Source of the DNA: Immersiella caudata
Taxonomy: Eukaryota > Ascomycota > Sordariomycetes > Sordariales > Lasiosphaeriaceae
NCBI GenBank assembly: GCA_030512335.1
Contig: JAULSU010000001.1
Span: 1,364,001-1,428,000 of the forward strand
DNA length: 64,000 nt
Direction of reading: 5' to 3'
In this document: in pieces, positions 36,479 through 46,903 of the stretch
Layout of the letters: each line of letters begins with the position of its first letter
Position numbering within the stretch: the stretch's first letter is position 1
Notes under the pieces: generated by a model
Told to the model about the DNA's origin: nothing
The model's input: only the letters and a program-made list of their open reading frames with translations
The model's database searches: none
Translations under genes and position numbers: made by a program

Positions 36479-37726
36479 ATGGCTCTGACCTACCAACAGA
36501 GCAAGCTGGTCCGGGACACCATCCCGGCCCTCCGGGAGCACGGCGAGCGGATCACGTCCATCTTCTACCAGAACATGCTCCGAGACCACCCCGAGCTCAA
36601 CAACTACTTCAACACGGTGAACCAGAAGAACGGGCGCCAACCGCGGGCGCTGACGGCCGTCATCCTTAGCTTTGCCGCCAATATCAACCACATCAGCGAG
36701 CTCATCCCGAAGTTCGAGCGCATGTGCAACAAGCACTGTTCGCTGGGCATCAAGCCGGAGCACTATGACATCGTGGGCGAGTACCTCATCCGTGCCTTCG
36801 GTGAGGTGCTAGGGCCCGCCATGACGCCGCCCGTGGAGGCGGCATGGGCAAAGGCCTACTGGCTGCTGGCGAGGATGCTCATCGGGAGGGAAGCGCAACT
36901 GTACAAAGATTTTGAGAACTGGTCGTCGTGGAGGCCATTCAAGATCGACAGGGTGGTACAAGAGTCGGACGAAATCCATTCCTTCTACATCTTCCCGCAG
37001 GACGGCAAGCATCTCCCGAGGTATCACCCCGGGCAGTACGTGTCAGTGCGTGTCAAGGTTCCCGATGGGTATCTGCAGTCGCGGCAATACTCGCTCAGCG
37101 ACGTGTACAGGCCAGAGTACTATCGCTTCAGCGTCAAGCGGGATGAGGGCGCCAAGTACGCAAACTCGGTCTCGGAATCGTACTTTCACCCTGGAACCGT
37201 CTCCAACATGCTTATCGACCAATTTCCGGCGGGGTCGACCATTGAGGTCTCGCACCCGGCTGGAGAGTTTTTCCTGGACGTGGACAACAACAGCACGGTA
37301 CCGCTCGTTCTGATATCAGGGGGTGTCGGCATCACGCCTATGATCGCCATCGCGAACACAGTTGCCGCCACGCAGCCGAAGCGGCAGGTATCCTTCATCC
37401 ACGGCTCACGCAACCAGGTGCCGTTCGATCAGCACATCCAGCAGCTCAAAAAACAGCTCCCCAACTTTTTGACCAAAATATTCAAGACGCACTTGGTAAA
37501 CAGCGATCTCATAGGGGTCACGCACGACTACGACGTCCGGATGGACTTGGCCATGGTCGAGCAAAGGGATCTCTTTCTCAACCACGGTGGCACCGAGTAC
37601 TACATCTGCGGACCCGAGCAGTTCATGCTCGAGATGTCCGACTACCTCAAGGCGCAGGGCGTCCCGGCAAATCGGGTCAAGTTTGAGTTGTTTTCTACGG
37701 GCGACCTGGCGTTCCAGGCGAGTTGA
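36479..37726 (+). CDS. Flavohaemoglobin, nitric oxide dioxygenase
   Basis: Cytosolic enzyme that converts nitric oxide to nitrate with O2 and NAD(P)H, protecting against nitrosative stress. Single exon, 415 residues, close to the usual length (about 400). The globin domain (1-145) keeps Tyr30 (distal, ITSIFYQNML), Gln54 (NGRQPRAL), proximal His86 (CNKHCSLGIKPEHY), Tyr96 and Glu138 (GREAQLY). The FAD domain (about 150-265) has RQYSL at 202-206. The NAD domain has GGVGITPM (281-288) and YYICGPEQFM near the end. The start at 36479 sits in a strong Kozak context (GCCACCATGG); an in-frame ATG at 36425 would add 18 unconserved residues. Fungi often have a cytosolic and a mitochondrial copy. The chosen start gives no targeting peptide, so this looks like the cytosolic type. 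Confidence 0.96.
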   Translation: MALTYQQSKLVRDTIPALREHGERITSIFYQNMLRDHPELNNYFNTVNQKNGRQPRALTAVILSFAANINHISELIPKFERMCNKHCSLGIKPEHYDIVGEYLIRAFGEVLGPAMTPPVEAAWAKAYWLLARMLIGREAQLYKDFENWSSWRPFKIDRVVQESDEIHSFYIFPQDGKHLPRYHPGQYVSVRVKVPDGYLQSRQYSLSDVYRPEYYRFSVKRDEGAKYANSVSESYFHPGTVSNMLIDQFPAGSTIEVSHPAGEFFLDVDNNSTVPLVLISGGVGITPMIAIANTVAATQPKRQVSFIHGSRNQVPFDQHIQQLKKQLPNFLTKIFKTHLVNSDLIGVTHDYDVRMDLAMVEQRDLFLNHGGTEYYICGPEQFMLEMSDYLKAQGVPANRVKFELFSTGDLAFQAS

Positions 37727-38595
37727 TGTCGGGGGGTGGCGTGATTTGACGTGTTGCGGAGGGCATGTACATTGTGTATATACCACGGCGATCAAAAGGG
37801 GAGTATGAGGCAAAACGGGAAACGGCTAGTAGATGACTTATTATACCATAAAGCGTTTTGTTGCTTGTAATTGGGAGGAGGAGCTCGGGACGAGCGCTGG
37901 TGGCTGCCACGGTCAGCGTCGCGCAGAAAATTTTTGACTTTTTTTTTTTCAAGAGACGCTCCGAACCTGGGTCGCGTGCGTGATGCAGTCGGTGGGGCTC
38001 TGTGTGCTCGGCAAGCGGACAAAAGTCCCCGGGACCATTTGCCAATGGGGCGGGCATGGGGGTGGGTTGTCGGCACGTGTCTGCTGTGCGTGTTCTTTGC
38101 CAATGCAACTGCGGTTGTTAGTCGGCTCGGGCCGGGCGTTCCAGGGGAAGGGGGCAGGTTTCTTGGCATTCCCGGATGACCTCATCGAAGCCCCTTTTCT
38201 CTGCTGTGTATTGTTGACAACACTGTTCTGGCACAATGGCTGGTGCTTGATGACGATGCCGCCACACTCCAATTCTCATGTCCAGAAAAAGTGGCATCAA
38301 AGCCCCCAACTCCAGGCCAACCGCATAACCTGCTGAGGTTGCATCCAACGCTCACAATGTTGCACAGCGACCCCGCGCGACCAGCGAATACAACCACGAC
38401 AGCCCAATGCCGCAACTTCATTGGGCCATTCTCGCAGCCTAAGTCAGGTACCGACACGCCTGTTCGGTGTCTGTGTGTCTCCCTACCTACCTATTTACCT
38501 CGATAGCAAAATAAAAAAAAACCACATTTTATTTTCTGAACCCGTATTCACACTCATCAATTTCCATCCCCATCGCCACTGCAATCCACACAACC
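37727..38595. other. Intergenic region, no gene seen
   Basis: 3' flank of the flavohaemoglobin gene and promoter of the next plus-strand gene. Poly-T near 37940-37950 and A-rich sequence near 38508-38521 stand out. No further gene seen. Confidence 0.5.
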
Positions 38596-40314
38596 ATGCC
38601 ACCCCCTGAAACTCAAAGTCCCCTCTCGTCAACACTCTCCTCCCTGACCACATTTCTAACACTCACCAAGGCGGATCACTTCCTCCTCTACCTCCCCTAT
38701 GCTTCGCGCGCTCTCCTATCCTTCCTCGCCTCTTGCTTCCATCGCTCTGTCATTCACCATTTGGCCTTGAACCTGTCCTTCCACGAGGTGGCTGTTTTCA
38801 CCGAGCCGACTTATCTCGGTCGGACGTTTATCCTGTTCAGCAAGACGCTGAATGAGAGGTATAAGTTTACAATGGAAAACTCGAGGGTGTTGCAGCAGGA
38901 GGGGGGAGTCTTTGGGAGGTTGTTTGGGATGGAAGGGAAGGGGTTGTTGCCGGCCTGGGTGGTAGAGGAGAATAAGTTGGTGGTGGTGAGAGAAGGGTTT
39001 TGGGAGAGGGAGAGGATGGAGGGAAGGAGGGGGGGCGAGGGGGAGATGGGGGCGGGGACGTTGTTGGTGTATGCTGGGGTAGGGGAGGGGGTTTATGGTG
39101 AGTTGCTTTTTTTAGCTTCTTTTCTTTTTGCTTGAGGGGGCCTGCTTTACCTTTTGGGCAGTGGTGCAGTGGTGATTAGGGGCGGGGAAGACTGACTGAC
39201 TGACTGCCTGGGTGTAGATATCAGAAGACAGGAGTTTCTAAGCGAGCCGGCGCCGCATCAGTGCGAGAGTCAAGGGGATATGCAATGGTTGTGTTCGGGG
39301 AGACTCGACAGCGAAGAGACGCTGCCCGATTGGGAGGAGCTTTTCCCGCCGCCATGGGACAAACCGTACACGGGAATCTTCAAGATGGCGCCCTATATGG
39401 CCCTTAACATTCTCAGCTCTGAGTTGGGACCTCTGGTGGAGAAGAATTCCGTCTCAGGTCGTCAGAGCGTGCCGCTAGCGCCTGAGACTCTGCCCACAAC
39501 ATCATCGCACACCATGGAAAACGCCGATAAGATTATCCGTCGAGCGAGGCAGTCGATTCACGAGTTTAGCCTGCTGAAGAGGAGTTTCTCCCCTAGGCTA
39601 CAACACCACCAGTACGGGTCCTCTTCAAGCTCGCTGAACAACCCACAGCCGCAACCAAGATCAAATGCCTCGCCGGTGACCGTACCTGGCTACGCTCCAC
39701 CGGCCGAGGACCACTCACCTGCAACAGGCCACCACCGAAGCCACAGCACTTCTCATCGGTCTTCCCCCTTGCCGGTTTTTCAGGATTCGTCTCGACCACC
39801 TCCCTCGATGGATGTCACACAGATGCTTCTTGACGAACTCCGAAAAGCGAAGACCGGTGGACCTGGATCGACAGTAATTTCGGCGAAATCACCCGATCAC
39901 AGCAAAACGTACGAATCGTCGCTGGGTACGGGCCTCCTCCAGAAACTAAGCACGAGCGGCTACAGCGAGATGTCCACGACAAGAGAGGTAGAATCCGACA
40001 GCGACGCCTCGTCCGAGGATGGGGCAAAGTCCCAGACGGCTGGGAAGAGGGCGTTGGACGACAAGGAGCCAAGGGTTGATGCCAGTCTAGGTGCTCATGC
40101 GGGGAGCAACTCCTTGTCAGCGCTGGATCCGTCCATCCTGGACATGCTAGTTCGTAAACTTGAAGCCGTGAAGGACTTTGCCGAGGTTGGGCAGGGGGCG
40201 AGCGCTGGGAGTTCAAGTGGAAAAAGTAGGAGACGGAGGAAGAAGAGGTCGCAGGTGGTTGGAGAAGCCGATGGTGATGGAGGTGTGGTAGGAAGTGGAG
40301 AGCATGCTGGGTAG
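38596..40314 (+). CDS. Uncharacterised protein with disordered, basic C-terminus
   Basis: Exons 38596-39097 and 39218-40314, 532 residues. The intron 39098-39217 has a GTGAGT donor, overlapping CTGAC branch sites and a GTGTAG acceptor; it joins GVYG/D to IRRQEFLSE in frame. The N-terminal part (about 20-190) looks folded, with a hydrophobic stretch HFLLYLPYASRALLSFLASC, possibly membrane-associated, and FTEPTYLGRTFILFSKTLNERY. Around 200-250 a Trp/Pro/Cys-bearing segment follows (QCESQGDMQWLCSGRLD, then PPPWDKPYTGIFKMAPYMA). The rest is Ser/Pro/His-rich and disordered, with one predicted helix (ILDMLVRKLEAVKDFAEV) and a basic end (KSRRRRKKRSQ) that could be a nuclear signal. I do not recognise the family. 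Base use flips from C-rich to strongly G-rich inside exon 1. Confidence 0.75.
39191..39206 (+). repeat. ACTG tandem repeat over the intron branch site
   Basis: Four ACTG units give three overlapping CTGAC branch-site matches 11-25 nt before the acceptor of the intron in the uncharacterised gene. Confidence 0.7.
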
Positions 40315-42454
40315 TGCTTTCCGGTCATGCAGTGGTAAGCCGATTCTCGTTCTGGCGTGAAGCCCTCATGCTCGTCCAGATGTGAGACATTTGTGGGGAT
40401 TGAAGCTCACCGCGTCGGAATCTGAGGGTGCAACATTTTAGGTGCTCGAGGAGCGTCGTGAGTTTCTCAGCTCGAAATCGTAAGGCTGCTGGGACCTGGT
40501 GCCACGGTCCGCAGGGTCGGGAAGATGGTATTGTAGCCGTTCAAACCTGATGAATGACACTTGGCCAATCTTGATCCGGTACTTGGGTGCTGCGGGAGGG
40601 GGGATCTGGAATTGCCGTTGTCTTCTGCTTGGCTAACTGGTGTTCTATGAGGCGATGGAACAAACGCCAATTTGCAGATTATTGATGGTTAACCCACGGT
40701 CGAGAAACGGGACTTTTAGACGTGGAAACATCTGAGGTTGGGGTGGATTTTGGGGGAAGACAGTAAATTTAGGGGGGGGGGGTTATACTTCCGAGATTCG
40801 GAGCCTCTGCGTTGACGACTCCCCTAAGCTCCTAAGCTATGCCTGCCTGCCAAGTTCCAGGCTGTCGCTTGTTGCTCTGCCATTAGACACGCCGGCTCGA
40901 GAAGCTGAGTTCCTAGACGGTAGGTACTAGCACCAGTGGTAGTTGCTGTGATGCGACCTGCAGTGCGACCATAGTATGATTGGCACTCAGCTTGGCAGGG
41001 CGGTACTAGTGTCCCTGCAAGGGTGAAGTCCAACTGCCAGTGAGGGCAGCAGCAGCCATGGCCGTGAGGGCTTGTGGTCTGTCTGGCAGGACTGTGTGAC
41101 GCACCGTGCCGAATTGAGTTGGGCCTCTTGTTAGGTAGACTGGTGAACCGAGTGTGAGTGCCTCAGCCAGTGTATCTCAGGAAGGAGTAACTTGGCCAGC
41201 GATGGAATGTAGTAGTAGCTGCCGAGGCGGGCTTCCCATTACTATTAGGATTTCAAGACCTTGCTGGTGCCAGTGCGACGATTGGGTTTAGTAATCCTGT
41301 GTTGCATTGCCGTAGGGTAACATTTTTGCTGCGTGTTCGAGCTTTGCTCTGACTCTTCCAGTTTTTATCGACTCGGACTGAGACTGCTCCATGATACTCT
41401 GATAGTATCTTAACTTCGCGGTGGCGTATGAGATTTTTATTGGCGCGGACCCCGAAGGTCTGCGTATAGATTACTCTGGCCTGGTGTTGGATTACCGTCT
41501 GAACCACTCAGCCCCAGGCCCGGGGTTTTCAATGCAGTGGTTGAGGAGTGCTGCTGTGGATCCACCTAATACCAACTTAGGGTCGAGCAAACTTCGAGCT
41601 CTTTCCGTACCGTGACCAATTCCACCCAAGAGCAAAATTGAACTTCAGAAGTTGAGCTCCGTTTGCGATGGCAGCTGCAGTGAAGAGCTGCTAAGCCTCA
41701 GTCTCAATTACTTACGCACTTTCACATGCAGTGGCAGTGGAACACCCCCTGCAGGCGTTTTTTTGACGCTCGCTCAATGGCGACACTCAACTCGCCCGTC
41801 GCATCGGACAGTCAAATAGCAAGCTGAAGACACCACAAACAGCCCCTGGACGCCACTGAACACGACTTCGCCCTCCTTCATTTCACCCCACCGAAACCGT
41901 GGCTGATGCGCTCAACGGACTCTCGGGACCGGCCTCGAACTTCTCGCGCTTTCACGAGAGCTCCCGAGCTCATCCGACAATAATAGCAAAGTGGATGTGC
42001 CATGAGAAGGCAATCATCGTCAAAAACTCCCTGACTCACCACCCTTTCCACTGTCATGCTCATGCGACAAGAGCATTCCCCGCGAGCAATCATCGAGCAG
42101 GGGACCCGACAGGGTCCGCCGCAACGCTTGCGCAGGTCCGATGGCTTGCATATGCCTGGATTACCGTCTGCGATGCGCGGCTGCGATTCGCCGGCAGCGA
42201 AACGGCCTATTGGCTCGCCAAGCCGCAAAGGGACGAACGGGGTGCCACGGTGAACCGTGGCCAGGCAGATGGCAAGTGAGGCTGACTTTGCTTGGCTTCG
42301 GTCGGGTGCCGTTGATGTGACGGGAAGATGAAGGGGGTGGATTCTTTTTTGGGAGGAGGGGGAAGGGAGCTGATATAAGAGTTGGTGGAAGGTCCTCGTT
42401 CTTGACTGGGTTTTGGTGTTCACCATTGACGCCGTATTGTCACCAAGTATCAAC
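40315..42454. other. Intergenic region, no gene seen
   Basis: 3' flank of the uncharacterised gene and upstream region of the VWA gene. A G10-11 run lies near 40772-40782. Minus-strand frames overlapping the VWA start have no features of their own. Confidence 0.5.
42374..42379 (+). promoter_or_regulatory. TATA-like element of the VWA gene
   Basis: TATAAG lies 81 bp before the start codon at 42455, a usual distance for a fungal core promoter with a short leader. Confidence 0.45.
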
Positions 42455-44625
42455 ATGCGTCTCGCTTTGGCGCTCCTCAGCGCCGTTGCGGCCACAGCGG
42501 CTTCGACCACGCGCGCGTCGGGCATTGCGCTGATGAAGAGAGACGAGCTCGAAACGTGTTCTGGCCTCAACGTCGCGAGCAACAATGGCAATAGGAAAGT
42601 TGTCATAGTCATTGACAGCTCAGGCTCCATGTCTAGCTCTGACCCGAACGATCTTCGCCTCTCAGCTGGACGCGCCCTGAACGACTTCTTGATCTCCAAT
42701 GCCGAAGCATCGGGGAGCGTCAAGGCCGATCAGGTATCGATTGTCGACTTTTCCAGCTCCGCACAGACAGTCTTTGGGCCTGGCGATCCGGGAGATCCAA
42801 GAGCCAACAAGGCTATCAGCGATATCGTCATCACCGGAGGCACTTTCATTGCTGGTGGCGTTTTAGAGGCGATCGAGCAGATTGGGAAGATGTCGGGGGA
42901 GACGAAGGACCGGTCTTCGATTGTTGTCTACACGGACGGTGAAGTGAGCGCTTCGTCCAAGTATGGACCGGGAAAACGCGTACTGACAGCTTCAAGGACT
43001 CCAGCACCACCAGACTGGTTGACGCCATCACAAACGCAACCGCCCTTGGCATCAGAGTCTCATTCGGGTTTTTGGACCAGCGCGCATCGCGGCAGCCCGA
43101 GGAGGTGCTCAAAGCGGTTCGGGACTCTAAAGGCGCGTACGCCACAATAACCGTTGCTGAAGGTTCTATCAACTATGTGAATTACGTGCTTCTCAACGGC
43201 TTGGCGACTCAGGACAATCCCGGTGGTGCCGGTGATCGGCTCATGGCGGGCCTCGCCTCTACAGGCTTCATCAGCGGGTCGAATTCTGTGACGATGAAAT
43301 ACTTTGCTGAGCAGGGCGAAAAGGCAAACTTTACCCTCACGAGTTTCACCAGCGACACGTTGGACATGGAGGCCCGCATGAACGGCCAATCTCTCAACAC
43401 CACCAGGGGGCTGAGGTCGTCACGTAAGTTCATGGTGGTCACGCCCCCTTCAACTGGTGACATGGAGGTGATCATCACCGCTTCCAACTCGCCGGTCGAC
43501 GGACTCTTTGCGGTTCTCACGGGATCCTCTGCGCCAATCAAGAATTGCACGGTTGGTGTGCGGAACACTACTGGTCTCAGTACCGGTGCAAAGGCAGGCA
43601 TCGGTGTCGGTGCCGCCGCGGCCGCATTAGCCCTAGCGGCGGCAGCTGTGGCAGCGTACAAGTATTTCCACGCAGGCGGCAACACAACTTCTGCGCCCGT
43701 TGGGACGAATACGACAGCGCCGACGTTGGCGAATGGCGAGACAACTGGCTATTACCCTGGCGGCGAGAAGCTGGGTCCTGAGACGACGCACACATCCATC
43801 CCCACGAACCACACTGGTGGCTTCGAAGGAAACATGACAGGACAATCACCAAGTGGGCCTATGACACCTCCCAATATGCCTCTGTCTGGCGCTCCTGGAG
43901 CTCCGTATTCGGGTGTCCCTCCGTTTGTACCTCCCTTGATGCCACCGCCGATGTCTCAGAACAACACAGGGAAAGACGCGCCGTCACAGAACACAGATTA
44001 CCAACAGCCTTACGGCCCAGGTAACGAGTACCAGCAAAACCTGGGCGGGCACAACGGCTACCAGAACAACATCACCCCTGGCGGAGACCACTATAACCAC
44101 ACAGGAGCAGGCGGTGATCCGTACAACCACACGGGCTCGCCTTTCCAGGGCAACCACACTGGATCACCCTACCAGGGCGGTCATCCGGGTGCAGGAGATT
44201 CTTACAACCACACCGGATCCCCTTTCCAAGGCAACACCACAAACACCGGCACGCCATTTTCCGATGCAAACACTACTTCTGGTTCCTACACATCACCAAA
44301 CCACACCAACTTTGACAGCGGCAACCACACCAACTGGAACACCCCTGGCAGCACCCCAGCCCCTGACAAGCCAAATATTGGACCTGGCCCGGGTGGTCAC
44401 CCACCGCAGCCATTCCTCCAAATGCCCTCCGCGCCAACATGGCAGGCCCAGACAAGGCAAGAAGAGAGAAAGCATCATCATCACGAGTGGCTGGCCCCGA
44501 ATACGGCGTGTGAGCATCCTGACTGCCCTCTGTTTGCAAGAGACCACCAGTGTGCTCCGAATAGGGAGACCTGTGTGTGCACGTGCAGGGATACAAATTG
44601 TCCTGTGACCAGGAGGGGAGGCTAG
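42455..44625 (+). CDS. Secreted/membrane VWA-domain protein with sequon-rich tail
   Basis: Exons 42455-42943 and 42997-44625, 705 residues. The 53-nt intron has GTGAGC, a TACTGAC branch and a TTCAAG acceptor; it joins VVYTDGE to DSSTTRLVDA, a typical VWA run. The signal peptide is about residues 1-17 (MRLALALLSAVAATAAS). The VWA domain (about 47-225) keeps the metal site: DSSGS at 54-58, Thr130 in ITGGTF, and Asp161 in YTDGE. A beta-rich segment follows, then an Ala/Gly hydrophobic helix (about 362-386) ending in YKYFH. The last 320 residues are Asn/Gly/Pro-rich with dense NHT/NTT sequons in YNHTGSPFQGN-type repeats (44090-44275). The end has a His run and about eight cysteines (CEHPDCP, CVCTCRDTNCP). 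VWA domains bind protein partners; a surface or adhesion role is inference. The ATG at 42413 would bury the signal peptide. Confidence 0.87.
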
Positions 44626-45618
44626 TTCTGCCCGACAGGTTTGGGATAGATGGGATTCGTAATGTGGCGATTGGGCTTGTAACAACTGGCTTCAGTTTTG
44701 GAAATTGTGGATTTTATTTGTGCGCAGAGATATCCCCCTTGATGAGTAATTTTTTATTTTTTTTGGTAATACACGCTGGCTGGAACATCTGGCATCTTTT
44801 GGTCTGCTTGGATATGACTTTGGCGCTGAACTATTCTCTTGCATTGCGAGATGCCGGTGGCTGGTTTTTCACAGGCACCAGTTCCTATTGCTCTCGTTCT
44901 GTCGCACGAAAAGAACTGCCATTTGTTCCATGGATCCAAGAACCTGACGATGCAAAAGCATCGAGAGCAGCGGTACCACGACTATGACCATGAGATTACC
45001 CAATCCATGTTTCAGCTAAATTCGATTATGGCAGGAATCGCCCCTCAGATTCTAAAGTTGGCGACATCTGGTCACCGTCGAGGTTTTCCCAGGTCACAAA
45101 CCGAGGACAGTACTTTGATACAGTCGCACGATGCGCGGCTCCTTGCGTGGAGGCGGTTACGGGAAACGTTATACCGCTGTGTGGCCACCTCGCGAAGAAT
45201 ACGGGCGACCACGCTCGACATGACGATCCTGCGGTCGCCCCATTCCACTCGAGACCACCGATGGCCTTGGTTTTGGGCCTGAGAGCACAAAATCGACCCG
45301 GGGGCTTGGTAAGACAGGTGAGACAGAAGCATGTTGTCTCACGGGCTGCAGGGGAAGCAGTGACTTTGACTCGGCCCACGACTCCTCTGCGTCTGTCTGA
45401 CGTTTCTTTCGTCCTTGGGCAGAGACCGTCGGCATGCGCTTCGTCGTCATTTGGGAACTGGGACAGGCGCGAAGACGTCTGTCTCAGACTCGTATGTCGC
45501 ACATTAGAACCGCATCATGGATATATATCGAGATGCCGACATATGTCTCAGAAGAAATGTGAGAGATCATCACAGCAACCGAGACAGAGTCACTCGTTTT
45601 TATCAGCCTGCCGTCGAT
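44626..45618. other. Intergenic region, no gene seen
   Basis: 3' flank of the VWA gene (T-rich near 44748-44765) and promoter of the Ser/Thr-rich gene. Overlapping frames on both strands have no coherent motif. Confidence 0.5.
45522..45528 (+). promoter_or_regulatory. TATA-like element of the Ser/Thr-rich protein gene
   Basis: TATATAT lies about 92 bp before the start codon at 45619. Confidence 0.4.
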
Positions 45619-46903
45619 ATGCATCTTACCACCATCTTGGTCTCCCTCCTCGCTGGCCAGGGCGTCCTGGCAGTTCCTGCTCCAACCCATCAGGACACGG
45701 CCGAGTCCAATCCCCTATCTTCGCTCCGCTCAGGGGTCAACGGAGTAGGAACCTTCTTCCAGCGCCTGTCCCGCTCGGCGCCATGGCGGCGCCCTGCATC
45801 CTACGAGGTCTACAGCCCATCCTCGGCCTACCACCGTAGGGGAAGCCGGAGACTGACGAGCCCCAAGAACAAGATCCAACTCGACGGCGCCCCCGGTAAC
45901 GGCACCGGCAGCATCAACGGAACCGGCACCGGCCTCGTCGGCACCGCCACCATCGGAACCATCTTCCCTTCCACCGGCGCCATCATCACTACCTTCCCAA
46001 CCCCTTCCTCTCCAGGAGGAACCGGCATCCTGACCACTTCCCTCGCCAACGCCACCACCCCCATCGTCAACCTCACCAGCGGCATCCCCCTCCCCACCAC
46101 CCCCTTGCCCCTCCCCACCGCAGCATCCCCCTCCCAAAACCAATCCCAACCCCTAAACGCCACAACCTCGGCCTCGGCCTCCATCATCTCCGTCTCCGAA
46201 ACCGTCATCACCATCTTCTCCGCCCCACCCACCATCACCGTAACCGGCACCTCCCTCACCCCGACCTCCACCCGCACTGTCTGGGTCACCGCCGAGCCCG
46301 CCATCCTAACCCAACCCACCTCCACCCTCACTGTCTTCGTCACTGCCCCTCTCACCCCCGTCGCCAGCACCTTCACCCTCACCCTCGCCTCCGTCACCGT
46401 AACAAGCAACAACATGCCTGCCCCCTTCACCAACCCCCCCTCCACCGGCACTGGCACCGCAACTCCCGTCTGGACACCTCCTGCTCCCGGCACGGGGACA
46501 GATGTAGCTGGCCATACGATTACGCTTCGCGAGACGCAGACGCTGTGGTCAGGTGTGTTTACTAGCACGAGCGTGGTGATTATTCCGGATTCGGTCACGG
46601 ATATCACTGGGAGTTCGGGAGCGCCCGCGCCGGCGACGTGGACGCCTACGCCGGGTGTGAGTGGGTCTGGGGCAGGGTCGGTGTCGCCTGGGATTTGGGT
46701 TACTGTTGTGAGTTGATCCCCTTTTTGCCTCTGATTTTGAGTTTTTCTTCTATCTCGGGGTGTGATGGGCGTTGCATTGTGGCTATTTCTTGGGAAGGAG
46801 CGGGCAGGGTGTCGCAAGAAAGGGGCTAACAGACACACAGCCGTCGCCGACGCCAGTGATCGTCACTGTGTTCTCGGGAACCACAACCGTTACCATTTGG
46901 TAG
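45619..46903 (+). CDS. Secreted Ser/Thr-rich protein
   Basis: Exons 45619-46707 and 46841-46903, 383 residues. The intron 46708-46840 (GTGAGT, GGCTAAC branch, CACACAG) removes an early stop and continues WVTVV into PSPTPVIVTVFSGTTTVTIW, keeping the repeated TVTVF style of the protein. The signal peptide is about residues 1-18 (MHLTTILVSLLAGQGVLA). A basic, Arg-containing segment follows (about 40-85), which could hold a Kex2-type cleavage site (for example after RRGSRR). The rest is a long Thr/Ser/Pro/Gly/Val-rich stalk with NGTG, NATT, NLTS, NQSQ and NATT sequons and TVTVT-like motifs, as in heavily O-mannosylated fungal wall or surface proteins. There are almost no cysteines and no catalytic domain. 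No GPI-type hydrophobic tail is seen. The first ATG at 45517 would mask the signal peptide. Confidence 0.8.

Noticed and set aside
41878..42723. Minus-strand frame of 281 codons overlapping the VWA start
   Set aside because: Its upper part is antisense to the signal peptide and VWA metal site; the rest has no motif.
42961..42989. 29-nt intron GTATGG...TGACAG in the VWA gene
   Set aside because: Below the practical minimum length, and the 53-nt GTGAGC intron gives a better VWA sequence.
45828..46838. Minus-strand frame of 336 codons
   Set aside because: It is the mirror of the Ser/Thr-rich gene. The C-rich third positions suppress stops on the opposite strand, giving a Val/Glu/Gly-rich shadow without a domain.
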